This document shows, in pieces, positions 38,749 through 50,647 of a stretch of DNA of 64,000 nucleotides; position 1 is the first letter of the stretch; each line of letters opens with the position of its first letter. The position numbers were made by a program, and so were the translations under genes. The notes beneath the pieces are model-generated. The model made no database searches. It saw only the letters and a list, made by a program, of their open reading frames with translations, and had not been told where the DNA came from. This DNA comes from Circinella minor (taxonomy: Eukaryota; Mucoromycota; Mucoromycetes; Mucorales; Lichtheimiaceae), in NCBI GenBank assembly GCA_016758965.1, contig JAEPRB010000202.1:1-64000 (forward strand), in the 5' to 3' direction.

Positions 38749-39508
38749 CTGTCACCGCTCGCTATAACGATATTCGATATAACGATATTTCGATATAACG
38801 ATCGGGTTTTGGGGTGCAAGACAGATTAAGCAGGGAAATATCGTTAATTTTATATAACGATATCCGATAGAGTTTTGGCAAAAATATCGTTATATCGAGC
38901 GAACAAATAACCTCTTTATTTTTTTTAAAAGGAAATAATATTAGTTTGTTGAGCATTTTTTGTCAAGTTTTAATAATTTGAATATCAAATTTATCTTCAG
39001 GCACTGTCTCACTAAAAAAAAATCAGTGATATTTTGCTTATGCTTCTTTCTTATAAAAATTAGATTTGTTTTTTCCCCAATTGTGCTTGTCTAACTTTTT
39101 CTTTGTCAATTGACATGGATTTGTAAACAATAATACGTAGACGGTTTATGATGCTTATCATAATATGATACTCGCATTTTCTTCTTATAGGGGATCAGCA
39201 TTAATTATATGCGATTACGTGGTTGTAATTCAATTAGAAGTAATAAGACGGGGGATATTTGACAACGAAAACTGTACAAAAAAAAGAACCGTTTTATTTT
39301 TATAGCTTATTTTTAGTATGGACAATATAAAGTTCTAGAGTTTAGTCTTTTTATAAGACATATAGATACAAATAAGGCCAAGTACATCATATGGATGACA
39401 TTTTATCTGATCATTATAACTCAGATCAAGAATTCGATATAACGATAATTCGATATAACGATACACTTTTGGTCTGACGGGGTGTATCGTTATAGCGAGC
39501 GGTGACGG
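38749..39508. mobile_element. 760-bp TA-flanked MITE with terminal inverted repeats
   Basis: The left end starts CTGTCACCGCTCGCTATAAC after TA (38747-38748). The right end, read on the minus strand, starts CCGTCACCGCTCGCTATAAC after TA (39509-39510). Both ends carry subterminal repeats of the motif CGATATAACGAT, likely transposase-binding sites. The TA target duplication, terminal repeats and lack of any transposase frame make this a non-autonomous Tc1/mariner-pogo-type element. Confidence 0.85.
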
Positions 39509-39806
39509 TATTACACTGATGAATAGATTAACTATTTAGGCTTTTTTTTTATGCCATGCCCAAGTAAAACCACCTGATGTCTTTTTATATATATATTGAC
39601 AATTGTAAAATAAACAGAATATAAGAGTCATCTTGATAGATTGTTGACACTCACACATACAATAGGTCAAGATATTTATACCAAGTTTCAATTTAGAAAA
39701 ATACGTAAAAAGTATATAAATGACTTGAAGGTGTTTAAATAAACTAATTCTTTTTCTAAACTCATCTACGTTTTTCTTTCACTTTTTTTTTTTTAATTGT
39801 TATATT

Positions 39807-41431
39807 ATGTCATTATCTTCTTCAATTTCTTATAAATCAATTCAAACTAAACCTATTAATCATTGTCATTATGAAAAGTTATCACTTGTTATAACACCCA
39901 ATAATCGTCAACGTCGTCAATTTACAATAAACAACGATTCTTCAAATATTACTGCTACTACTCCTCTCACTACGAATAATAAAAACAAATTGTTTAACTT
40001 ACTTTACGTTGAGTGTATCATACATATTGAATATCCTGAATACCCTCAAGCTATTGATATTTTTTCATTAGAAAAACTTGATACACTTCTTAATGATGAA
40101 GGCTTATTAACAATACAGATATGTTATAATAATTATAAAGAAATACAATCACATTAAATACAATTCAATTCTTTTAAATAAGATTATAACTATTTTTAAT
40201 ATATATATATATATACTGTGAAAACAAGATAAATGGAAACTATAATGATAAATCTATGAAATGGATCAAGTACCCATTACACATGGTATTTGTATTCAAA
40301 AAAAAATATATTCAACTTTCTTGTAATAGTATGAAATTTTATATATTGATAATGAATATGAATTAACTACTAGATATTGAATAAATGTTGTGGTTTTCAA
40401 TTTGAAAAATCATTTATATCTGAAGTGACCCATAATCCATGTAAACTTATAATGATACTATGTTATTAAACAACTCATTATATTAAATCATATATTTTTT
40501 ATTAATATTAAAAAGGTTTTCAATTTCGATCACTGAATTCTTCATCATCAGATACTGGTACACCATTATCATATCTATTGAAAACTCCAGTTCCATATGG
40601 GAAATTGATTCAAATCTATTTACGATTAAACTGGGAAACAGAAAATATCCTTTATTACTATTAATAATAACTATTATATAATATATATATATAATTATAT
40701 ATTCACAGTCTTAACTCGTCGTTATATTATAAAATGTATACAGCTGTCCAATTTAACAGATATATTGTACAATTCATCTCAAACTATGGATGATTTTTTA
40801 TTCGGTTCCATGTTTCAAATATTCTGTGATAATATTGGTCCAATGTATCCTTTAATATTTTCTCCAGAATATCCCAAGGTATATATATATATATATTATC
40901 AAGTCAATAACAACAATGTATAACTAAAGTGTATTATAATAATAGAAATTTTCTGAATTGACACGTTATATACCATATATTGCTCAATCAATACAAAATA
41001 TTGTTATAAATGATGATAATTCAATACAAGAAGAAACTAATATTATGAAAACAAGTGAAATAAAACAAATTTGTTTAGCAAATATTCAGGTAATATATAT
41101 AATATTAGTTTAGATTATTCATTCTTATTATAATATATTTATATTTATATAGGCAATGAGATGTAAGACAAATATTCTTCGTCCGATGATTACAAAAGAA
41201 AAAGATGATATTGAAATTGATCTTATTATTACTCTTTATTACTACTTTAAAAGTACAATACCAATTCCAAAATATTCAAAGGTAATATTTTAAATTAATT
41301 TCTATCGTTGGGTAATTTATGTGTATATTAAAATATATATATTATTATGATAGATTAATACAAATATAAGAAATAATAATATTGAAACACCCTATGATTC
41401 CATATTAACCTTATGGACTGATTATAATTAG
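39807..41431 (+). CDS. Unknown-family protein, paralogue 2 (with AT-AC introns)
   Basis: Exons are 39807-40118, 40217-40285, 40374-40440, 40516-40644, 40742-40878, 40946-41089, 41153-41281 and 41354-41431, giving 354 aa. The gene is a divergent paralogue of 34989-36488 with the same eight-exon plan and phases. The N-terminal part carries a Thr/Asn-rich insert (NNDSSNITATTPLTTNNKNK) missing from paralogue 1. Shared blocks are HCHYEK, SLEKLDTLL, SMKWIKYPLHM, CCGFQFEKS, IYLRLNWETEK, LTDIL, YPLIFSPEYPK and YYYFKSTIPIPKY. The family is unknown to me and no membrane or catalytic signature is seen. Intron 4 is a U12-type AT-AC intron. Intron 1 also runs AT to AC by alignment but has a non-consensus donor. 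The gene lies about 300 bp downstream of the MITE. Confidence 0.82.
40119..40216 (+). other. AT-AC intron with degenerate donor (paralogue 2, intron 1)
   Basis: This intron is homologous to the U12 intron at 35247-35333, but the donor reads ATATGTTATAAT instead of ATATCCTT. The acceptor is ATATATAC. Removing it gives a 69-nt exon 2, the same as in paralogue 1, and keeps phase 0. No GT-AG alternative fits the frame. Confidence 0.6.
40645..40741 (+). other. U12-type AT-AC intron (paralogue 2, intron 4)
   Basis: The donor is ATATCCTTTATTACT, the branch-like motif GTCTTAAC is at 40708-40715, and the acceptor is ATGTATAC. It is in phase 1 (ETE-K-LSNLTDIL), at the same place as intron 4 of paralogue 1. 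Confidence 0.78.
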
Positions 41432-41549
41432 TTTAATATTCCATATTAAAAATGCATTATTTAAAAAAAAAAAACAGAAATTCATCTTCAGCTCTTTTTT
41501 TTATTTTATTTTTATTTTTTTAATTCTTCAAAAAGATCTATTTTCAATA

Positions 41550-42974
41550 ATGAAGTTTGGTTTAAATGTTCTTAATTCAAAAAAACCAAGAGGAAGGTTT
41601 CAACAACGAAATGCTTTTGGACAAGACGAAAGTGATGAGAGTGGAGACGATAACGATCAACAACAACAACAACAACGAACTGGATCGTCTAGTAATAGTA
41701 ATAAAAAAAAACTTGAACAACAACGTAACAGTGTCAATCAACAATTATCAAAAACGAGTGTTACTAGTAAAAAGATAGCAGAACAACATGCAAAAGCACT
41801 TGAAGAAGATGCCAATATTTTTGATTATGATGCTGTATATGACGATTTAAAACAAGCGGAACAAATAAAAAAGGAAGCTTTAAAGGGACCGGAGACAAAA
41901 AAGGTGAATATTAACATTTTAGGTGTGAGAGAGAGAGAGTGTGTGTGTGTGTAATGTATACACTTGGATATTAGATAAACTAATAAATATTTTTTTTTTT
42001 TTTATAAATAGCCAAAATATATTCAAGGTTTATTAGAAATGGCCGAGATTAGAAAAAAAGATCGATTATTAGCAGAAGAAAAAAAAGTGGCTCGTGAACG
42101 TGAAGCAGAAGGTGAAGAATTTGCTGATAAAGAAGTATTTATGACAGAAGCGTAAGTTTTTTTTTAATATTTATCATTTGAAACCACCCCCCGCAAATAA
42201 CTTACTCTCTTTTATATATATATATATATATATAAATTATAGATTTAAGAAACAAAAAGAAGAATTAGAACGTATTGAAGTAGAAGAACGAAAAAGAGAA
42301 GGTAACAAAGAATGAATGATTAGATATCACAACATGGATATTAAATAATTTTGGGGGGTGGGGGGTTTATTTTTTTTTTTATAGAGGAAGCTAATAAAGG
42401 AAAAAAGATGGCATCATTTTATAAACAAGTATTGGATAAAAAAGAAGCAGAACGTGAAGCATTGATGCGACATTTAAAGAATAAAAAAGAACAAGAAGCT
42501 TTGGGTAATACTATCCAAAAACAAAAAGATGAAATAGATGCTGAATTAGCAAAAGAAGCTGAACTTGAAGGCAAACAAGTGATGTTAAATGATAATAATG
42601 AAATTGTGGATCGGAGACAATTATTGGGTGCTGGATTAAATTATAAACCAAAGAAATTTGGATCATTTGGATCATTAAGTGATGAACGAGCACAAGAAAG
42701 ACAACGAGAATATGATGAATATAAGCGTAAAAAGGTAGAAGAATATGAATCAAGAAGAAGAGCGGGTAATAAAGATGAACGAGAACGATTGAGTCAAGAA
42801 ATTGAAAAACAAATGATGGAAACTCGACAAAAGGAACAAGAAGAAGAAGAACAAAAACAAAAAGAATTAGAACAAAAGGCTACTACTAAACGTACAACAG
42901 ATGATGTAGCAATGAGTGCTAGAGAACGTTATTTAGCTAGAAAAAAACAAAAATTACAAGAAGCTTCATCATAA
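41550..42974 (+). CDS. NSRP1-like nuclear speckle splicing regulator (DUF2040)
   Basis: Exons are 41550-41903, 42012-42151, 42243-42301 and 42385-42974, giving 380 aa. The N-terminus KFGLNVLNSKKPRGRFQQRN and an acidic/Gln-rich stretch precede the DUF2040 core. The core reads DANIFDYDAVYDDLKQAE, then PKYIQGLLEMAEIRKKDRLL and EGEEFADKEVFMTEAFKKQ. The rest is a long charged, Glu/Lys-rich coiled coil ending in SARERYLARKKQKLQEASS. The family acts in alternative splice-site choice in the nucleus. A TG microsatellite and poly-T sit in intron 1; a TA run and a G-rich tract sit in introns 2 and 3. Confidence 0.9.
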
Positions 42975-43113
42975 CCCCAAATATATCAAATTATTATTCA
43001 AAATTTACATAGCAATTTTATTTCTTTATTTTTTACTTTCCAATGGATATATATATATAGTGGATGAAAATGGAATTAAAATCATTTATCTGTATGAGAA
43101 ATATTTTTATCAA

Positions 43114-44266
43114 TTAAAAACCATAAAGGGTATCTTCTTTTAATGTTAAACATGTTAAAGATCCATATGCTATGAAGGTAGTAGTAGCAATAGTATCTTC
43201 CTGATCTTTAAGTAAATCAGCATTTCCAAAATAATCACCTTTTCAAAAAAAAAAAATTAAATGGGTTTATCATATTAATAATATAAAGAATATATTTGTA
43301 ATTGACTAATTATAAAAGTTTATTATACCTTGTCCCATCATTTTGGTGATGGTACGATAGTTATTTTTTTTATCATTGAATCCTACTACATTACCATCCT
43401 TGATAATGAATATTTTTTTATCTGTTAATTCATTTTGGTGATACACAACTTGACCATCTTGATATTCGACGAGTATTAATGCATCCAAAATTCGATATTG
43501 ATCGATTGTTTCTAACTTGTTAAACAAAGAAATATTATTGATTAATTGCTTATGAAATTGACGTGTAAATATCGATTGTTCAATCATTATAGCTTGATAT
43601 GCTGATCGACTCAGCTCAGTAAGAACAACATCCGTTGCAGCGACATAGGTGGCCGGCCATTGTACATCGTGTAAAAGAGATAACGCCCCGAAACTTGCTC
43701 CAATTTGAAGATGACATTCAGCAGCATCATTGATTTGGTGTTCAACTATTCCTGATTCAACAATGTAAAACCTAAGTTTCAAATAAGTTGTTCATTTTTT
43801 TTTTAAAAAAAAATCACTTTTATCATACTATCAATGCATAATGTTCAAATACTTACTTGTCAGCATAACTTCCTTGTTGTACAATAACCAAACCCATCGG
43901 TATTTGAACATTGGATTTCATTGCTTGAAGAAGTCGTTGATATTGTTGTGAGTTCAAACGGGAAAATATAAAGTTGTCAAAAGTGGCGCAACGAATGATA
44001 CCTTCTTGGTGTTTAGATTTTGATTCAAATACTTCGTCTGAAAAGCTATCAATAGCATGATGAGTGTGTTTGGTTGTCATGGTACAACATGGCTCGCTAG
44101 TAACCGATTTACGTCGTTTCCTCGACTGGTCTTCTTTATGTTTTTTTAAACATTCAGTTTGTGAACAATGGGAATTGTTCATAGTATAGCTCGTAAATGG
44201 CGGTGAATATAGACTACAAGTATTCCAAGGAGGAATAGGTAATTGAATATTTGTAGCTTGAACCAT
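43114..44266 (-). CDS. PKA regulatory-subunit-like protein, degenerate cAMP sites
   Basis: Exons on the minus strand are 43857-44266, 43329-43771 and 43114-43238, giving 325 aa. A disordered N-terminus contains RKRRKSVTSEP (Arg51-Arg-Lys-Ser54-Val), a good autoinhibitor/pseudosubstrate site for the PKA catalytic subunit. Two cyclic-nucleotide-binding domains follow (FYIVESGIVEHQ; IFIIKDGNVVGF). In the family the cAMP phosphate cassette reads FGE-L-A-L...PRAA. Here domain A has FGALSLLHDVQWPATYV (Glu replaced by Ala166, Arg replaced by Trp175) and domain B has DYFGNADLLKD (Glu replaced by Asn290, no Arg). No N-terminal dimerisation domain is seen and the C-terminus is short (ends TLKEDTLYGF). 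It may inhibit PKA without sensing cAMP, or may be a redundant isoform under decay. Confidence 0.82.
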
Positions 44267-45292
44267 GTTTGATAACTAAATGAATAGATTAGTAAAAACA
44301 AAACAAAAGAAAAAACAATAGATAAAAAGCCCAACGTAAAATAAACTTTATATGACATTAATAAAGTAGCGTGACCCAGTAAATTTTTTCCTATTTTGTT
44401 CATGTACCCCTAAAAAGCTTAATCGAGATATTCCTTTTTTTTTTTTTTTTCAGGTTCCCATGTTTTGGGTATTATTTAATGATCTAACTATTATGTTATG
44501 TAAAAGTGATGATATCATTTATCTTACATCAAAAAACAAAAACTTATTGTCCTATCGGCCAGTCCCCCGTCTGTCAAAAAGAATATATTTAGAAGCATAC
44601 GTAGTAGTAAAAAAAAATAAGAATAATATCCTTTTATGAACTGATGTAACTGGTAATTTGATAGTATGTATGATTTAAAAATGATTCTATATTAAATTTA
44701 TATTCTTATTCTTATTGTTATTGTCTATATATTAAAAATTATTCATATTAAAAAAAGTACTAAAAAGAAAAGTGATAATACAAAACATATTCGAATATAA
44801 TATGAAAGAAGTTTGATTTTGTGTTACAGAACTTTAATTTTCGTCATTATGCAGTGAATATAAAAGAAATCATGACGCAAATTTAAAAGAAAAAAACAAA
44901 TGTGGTTCGTTTTGTGTGATAGGATGTTATCATATTAAGGCTCTTGAAAAAAGTAATTGACTTCACCTTGACGTCAATCTTTCGATGTCTCGAATTATTT
45001 TACCAAGGAAAGAATTAAGTAAGGTACATTTTTTTTAATAGTAGATGTGTAGGCCTAGACAAAGATAAAAAAAAAATCATCCGATGCTTACATATTACCT
45101 TCAGATAACATACAAGATTTATTTACATGAATAAATATCTTCGATTATTTTAAGCAGAGGAATAAACAGTGACTCTCTGCTTTTTTTATTATTATTTTCA
45201 GGTTCACTTACTGCAGATCACCATTTATTGTACCTGTAAAAAAAAAAGGTGGGCTTCTATTCGTTCAATACATATAGAGCATAAATGACGTA

Positions 45293-45344
<52 letters not shown>

Positions 45345-46520
45345 AGTCAAGGCTAAATATTGTGTCATAATGTTCAAATGAATTAATTAATTTTGATTCG
45401 CCACATTTGTTAATAAGTTCTTATGATAATAGCTGTTTCAAAAAACTTTAATTAGTTTATTTGATGATGACTTGATGATGTACTCAATGAATTAAAATAG
45501 GTCTGGAAACTTTTATCTTTTTCATTTTATCATTATTCTTGAAAAGATAAAAAAGAAACATACTATGTCATCCTACTCTACTAGGTTAGAAGATTAGAAT
45601 CCATGTTTTATGTACGTACCTAAAACCTCAGGAGTGTGATTCATGAAACAAGATATGTCATAATGGTCATTGTTGTCACTTGAAGTGATTTTGATGAAAT
45701 CATGAAAATGTAATTGAATAATAGCGCTTGAAGATGCACAGCTTTTTATTTGACAAAGAATGATAAACAAGAATCCCTCACGGATAATAATTATATTATT
45801 AAATGGATTCATTACGAAATGATACGTACTCACCTTTTGTTAATAACATATATGTTTATTTACTGATAATACGTATGACCCTATGATAACATTTAATATA
45901 TTTTCTGTTCGAGTCGGATTCAGCAATGACAAGGATATTCTCATAAACTTCTATTTGACTTATCTGATCAAGAACTTACAAATGTGGTAGTCCCGAAATA
46001 ATAAATAAATATATCGCACAATTGTCAATGTCTTTTATTAGTACTCAAACTTTATTTACGTAGCATCAATTATTAACAGCATCTCACATATAAAAATAAC
46101 AGCTGAATGCCTGAGTAATAATATAGATTTCTCCATTTCCCCCCTAATTATACTTTTTCCAGTTCACCAGCATATAAGACGATTAATCCATGTACAAAAA
46201 AATTGATTTATATTAATAAAAAAAAAAGTATAAAAAAAAAAGAAAGCTATTTATTTTGTATACTATTTAACAAAATTTTAAGAGGATTGCTTTTATTAGA
46301 CCATTCTATAAATGAATAAATAAAAGGATAAATTGTATTAGTATAGTGAACTTTTTTATTATGTTACAACAAGAAAAAAAAATGTATAAGAGCATACTTT
46401 GGTAATTCAAACTTTTTGCCTTTGAGAACCCTATTTAAACATATCATTAGATTAGTACTTCCTCATTATTATAACATGTTTCCTTGCAACTATATAAATA
46501 AATAAAACAGTCAAAGAGTA
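44267..46520. other. Intergenic interval with a 47-base poly-A tract
   Basis: No gene is supported here. A pure A-run of 47 bases lies at 45296-45342 and may mark the tail of an old retroposed insertion or simple slippage. No target duplication was found around it. Confidence 0.55.
45296..45342 (+). repeat. Pure poly-A tract of 47 bases
   Basis: Forty-seven uninterrupted A residues make this the longest homopolymer in the window. It is not adjacent to any gene. In a raw assembly its length is error-prone. Confidence 0.85.
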
Positions 46521-47514
46521 CTATACATACTTGGTGTAGTAAATATAAAAGAAATCACTATATAAAGCTGTTTGTAATAAACCAGCAACCCAAGCAATAA
46601 CATCAGTATGACCTTCTGTTACATAACGATAAACTATATAGAAAACAAAATAGATGATTAAATTAAATTTAAATGTATACGTCAAATATATATAAATAAT
46701 TTAAAAAATCAAACTTACTCCAGTTGAAAATATACAATCCACGATAAGCTCCAAGAGCGAACAAGTAATGGGTTGTAATGGTTTCTGCTTCACCAGTTCG
46801 TTGAAGCATAAATAATTGAGGTAAAATGGCTACTGATTCGAGCCAGATCGAAAATGACCAAAGAACCTATAATATTGTATTTCCCCCCCACCCATTATTA
46901 TTATTAATTGATCTCAACATCATATTACATACAAACGCGCTCCTTTTTTACGCGTTTAAATCCCAATACTATATATATATATATATTCTTGTGAACCTAA
47001 TTGTAGTCTCTTTTTTTTTTCTCTCTCTCTCTCTTTTCGGTTCTTTTATACATAAAGCATCCTACCTCCAAAACGGAATACTCATAAGGGAATACAAAGG
47101 CTAAAACAGCAGCACCACCCAACAAATATTCAACACGGAAAGTATCCAAACTAGCGTCATATGTAGCCTTGAATTTCATTTTCATGAGGAACAAAATGTA
47201 GAGAGATGAAGTAATAAAAAAGATTTTCATGCTAGTATTATACAATGACTGAAATTTAACAACTAAGTCAAGGTAACGTGTCAGGAATACAATAGAATAA
47301 AGTAATTGAGACTTGAACGAAATGCCTATACATTTTTTTGTGGGGAAAGTTTTTTTTTGAACACATTTAGTTTTTTATTATGCCTTGAAGTTAATATATA
47401 TTATAGGTTTTATTTTAACTTACCGACACATGATCGCGTACTCCTGATTTTTAACAACAATATAAAGATGGATGCTAAATGCATCAAGTCAGCAACAAGT
47501 CGAAAAATATTCAT
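46521..47514 (-). CDS. ERD2: ER lumen protein-retaining (KDEL) receptor
   Basis: Exons on the minus strand are 47424-47514, 47066-47325, 46719-46866 and 46521-46633, giving 203 aa, close to the family length. The receptor has seven membrane segments, binds HDEL/KDEL tails in the Golgi and returns escaped chaperones to the ER by COPI vesicles. The start [20 protein letters not shown] matches the family N-terminus. [72 protein letters not shown] and [19 protein letters not shown] are diagnostic. The short C-terminal tail ends YYTKYV. No defect is seen. Confidence 0.96.
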
Positions 47515-49490
47515 TGGGAGTAAAAGGAAATGTTATATATGTATAATGGTAATATATGTATGATATAAATGGAAGAACAAAAAAAAAAAAAAAAAAAAAA
47601 AAAGCTATCTATAGAAGCGATTTTCGCGCGCGCAAAAAGGAAGTTCTCGACGCACATCAACTTTTGAAAATTAATAGTCTCCGCACACATAGTCGGCTTT
47701 ATTGCTAGGGCCCTTTAGCCGGGTTGATAACAGCCAATGAAATTTTGGCAAGTTTCGATACTTGTATCGCTGGGTGATGGCAAAAAAAAAAAAAATAAGT
47801 CTATAATCTTTTTTGCTGTGGAACATGAGAAAATAGAAAAATTGATTAATTTGTAATATTTTTAAATATACCTTATTTTAGGAGTAATTATTGTTCCTTG
47901 AAAACATAATTTCGATAACCAAAAGAAATTATAGTATTATCAATGTCTTTAATCGTTGATGGAAATAAAGAACCATGTAAACAGTAGCTAATAAAATTTC
48001 GTGTTAAACCGTTGAAATTTATTCGTCTAATTAAAAGACCTGTATTGTAAAAATAGACTATTCAAAGATGATATGTTGTAGCATTAAGAATGGTATAACA
48101 ATAATATCTAGTTAGAAAATCAGTAAATAGTAATTGAACTGGAACTTCTTATTAACGGCAGTCAATACGAGGGAGCAACTATCAGCATACAGATGATACA
48201 TCTTTTTAAAAAAAAATGATTATTCTTCTTATTCTATAGGTAGCTATTCCCCATTACGCCATATGGTCTCATTGAAGATATATATAGAAATAAAGTGAAC
48301 TAAGTATGTATTTTTTTAAAAAAAAAAATTATCAAAGTCACCTACCATAATTGTTTTAGCATAAACTTGGGATCGAGACGAAGGTATGATTATATAGATA
48401 TTTGTAGACTCATTTATAAACTTGACCAAAATTTAAGCACTGATTTATCTATGTACTGCTAGAGTCAATATATTTATAGTAGTTTGGCTGTTTATCAGAG
48501 AGTTACTAAAAATACTGTAACTGATACCAAATATACTTTTATTATTAGTAAATGACATTATGCATATATTTAAAAAGAAAGTTATTATGACGTAAATAAA
48601 TCAGAACAAACAATTAATTTATTTTTTTTATCCAAATAAAGAACAGTCGCACTAAAGTCTTTGCATGTATAGCACCTAAAAAGAATGAAGGTACCCAATC
48701 ATTTAAGAACAATGATCAGCATGTCACCACCTGGCTCTAATATTTCAAGGTTACTGTATCGGAAACCAATATATAATTAACATGATCAATTTATTCTAAG
48801 AAAAAAAAAAAGTGGGATAAGGTTTCGTTTATTTGCACAACAAATTTGACAATGCATTACTGTGCACATTAAAACGTTATTTACACAACAAAACTTTGTA
48901 TTTACAGTACGTAACCATAGATCTACATGGTACATCATAAAAAGTAAAAGTTTTCTATAGTAGATACTTGTATATATATGACGATGATCATTTGAGTAGA
49001 TCAACATAATCATGTGTTAAAACTGAACTAGGAAGCATGTAACTGTAAATAAAGGTTTAATAAATATATATAAAAAAAAAGCGAAAGGTGGTTGTTGTTA
49101 TTGATTTAAGATATTTAATAAACTACATACGAAAAGTTATTTCGTTTCACTTGTTATTAAGAAAGAAGAATAATTATCAAGGATATGACAAAAAAAAAAA
49201 AAGATGAAATAGATGGATAAAAAAAAAAAAAATTGGGTGTATTCTATACAACTACTTTGCTTTAGAAACGTAGCATATAAATATATATTTCATGGACATC
49301 AATAGCAAAGAAGAACTGAGGAAAAATGGAGGAGGAAAGAAGGAGAAGAAATGTTATTGTAGAAAAAAATTAATAATAATAATTCAATTGTTTATACTAT
49401 TATTATACAAAGAATGACAAAAGGGATGGATGGATGGGGATGAATGAATCAAAAGTTTGGTTGATAGTTATTATATGTATATATATCTTA
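47515..49490. other. Intergenic interval, no gene seen
   Basis: The first 150 bp is the likely KDEL-receptor promoter and includes a 24-base A-run (47580-47603). The rest is AT-rich with no supported gene or RNA. Confidence 0.55.
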
Positions 49491-50647
49491 TTAACAGCAA
49501 CCACCACCTTGATTAGGTTGAACTGAAGCACCAGCTGAAACTCTAACTGTTTGTTGTGGATTATTATTAATAGTTGAATTACCCATCTTATCTTTAATTT
49601 GCTTTGCCATTGTCAAAAATGCTTGTTCAACATTAGAGGAATCTTTAGCAGAAGTTTCAAGGAATGGAATTGAAGATGATTCAGAAAATTCCTATTTTTT
49701 TTTTTTTTAAGATATTTATTGATGAATAATCAAAAGTGGGTATAATTATCATAATATCCAACAAAAGTAAGAAAAAAATACCTTGGCAGCAGTATAATCA
49801 ACCACCTTTTTATCAGTTAAATCATTCTTGTTACCAACGAGCAATTTGCTAACACCTTCAGCAGCATAACGTTCAATTTCTCTCAACCACATTTGAATAT
49901 TGTTAAAACTATCTTGATCAGTTACATCATATACAACAATGATACCATGTGCACCTCTATAATAAGATGATGTAATTGTTCTAAATCTTTCTTGACCAGC
50001 TGTATCCCACTAATTGATATTATTCTGGTCAGTTCCCTTGTTTTCTTTTTTTTTTTTTTTTTTACTCAGGTAATAAAATAATTACTTACAATTTGCAATT
50101 TAACTGTTTTGCCTTCGAGTTCAATGGTTCTGATTTTCTACAAGTTATTGGATTATTATCAGTACCTTTTTATTTTTATTTTTTTTACTCGGTCCAAAGC
50201 ACTCTTCTTGATTTTTACTTGAACCAATCCCCAACATAAAAAAAAAAATACTTCATTTGGTTCATCTCATCGTTCTCCTTCTCCCCCCCTTTTGTCTCTC
50301 TGTTTATTCATTTTCAAAATTAAAGAAAAAAGGTACATACAAAGTCTACACCGATAGTGGAAATATAAGACTCAGTATAAGTATCATCAGCAAAACGTAA
50401 AAGAAGACATGATTTGCCTATGATATGAATTAGAAAAATAAGTGAGTTAGAAAGGGGTGATAATATAACTTTTGGTATTTAATATATATTTTATCAAGAC
50501 ATTTACCAACACCAGAATCACCAATTAATAATAATTTGAAAAGATAATCGCTAAGAAGAAGAAAATGAAAATAAGTTGAAACCATATATATATTATTTAA
50601 ATATATTTAAAAGAACTGAACAAGTTGACTTACTATTCTGGATTCAT
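49491..50647 (-). CDS. YPT1: Rab1/Ypt1 small GTPase
   Basis: Exons on the minus strand are 50634-50647, 50507-50550, 50341-50417, 50090-50137, 49782-50009 and 49491-49691, giving 203 aa. The protein governs ER-to-Golgi traffic and autophagy initiation. The P-loop GDSGVGKS is at 15-22, the switch-I effector region is [20 protein letters not shown], the switch-II motif WDTAGQE is at 62-68, and NKNDL and ETSAK follow. It ends GGGCC, a double-geranylgeranylation signal. The first coding exon is only 14 nt (MNPE plus two bases), a typical Ypt1 start. All GTP-binding residues are present. The gene is divergent from the F-box-like gene. Confidence 0.97.
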
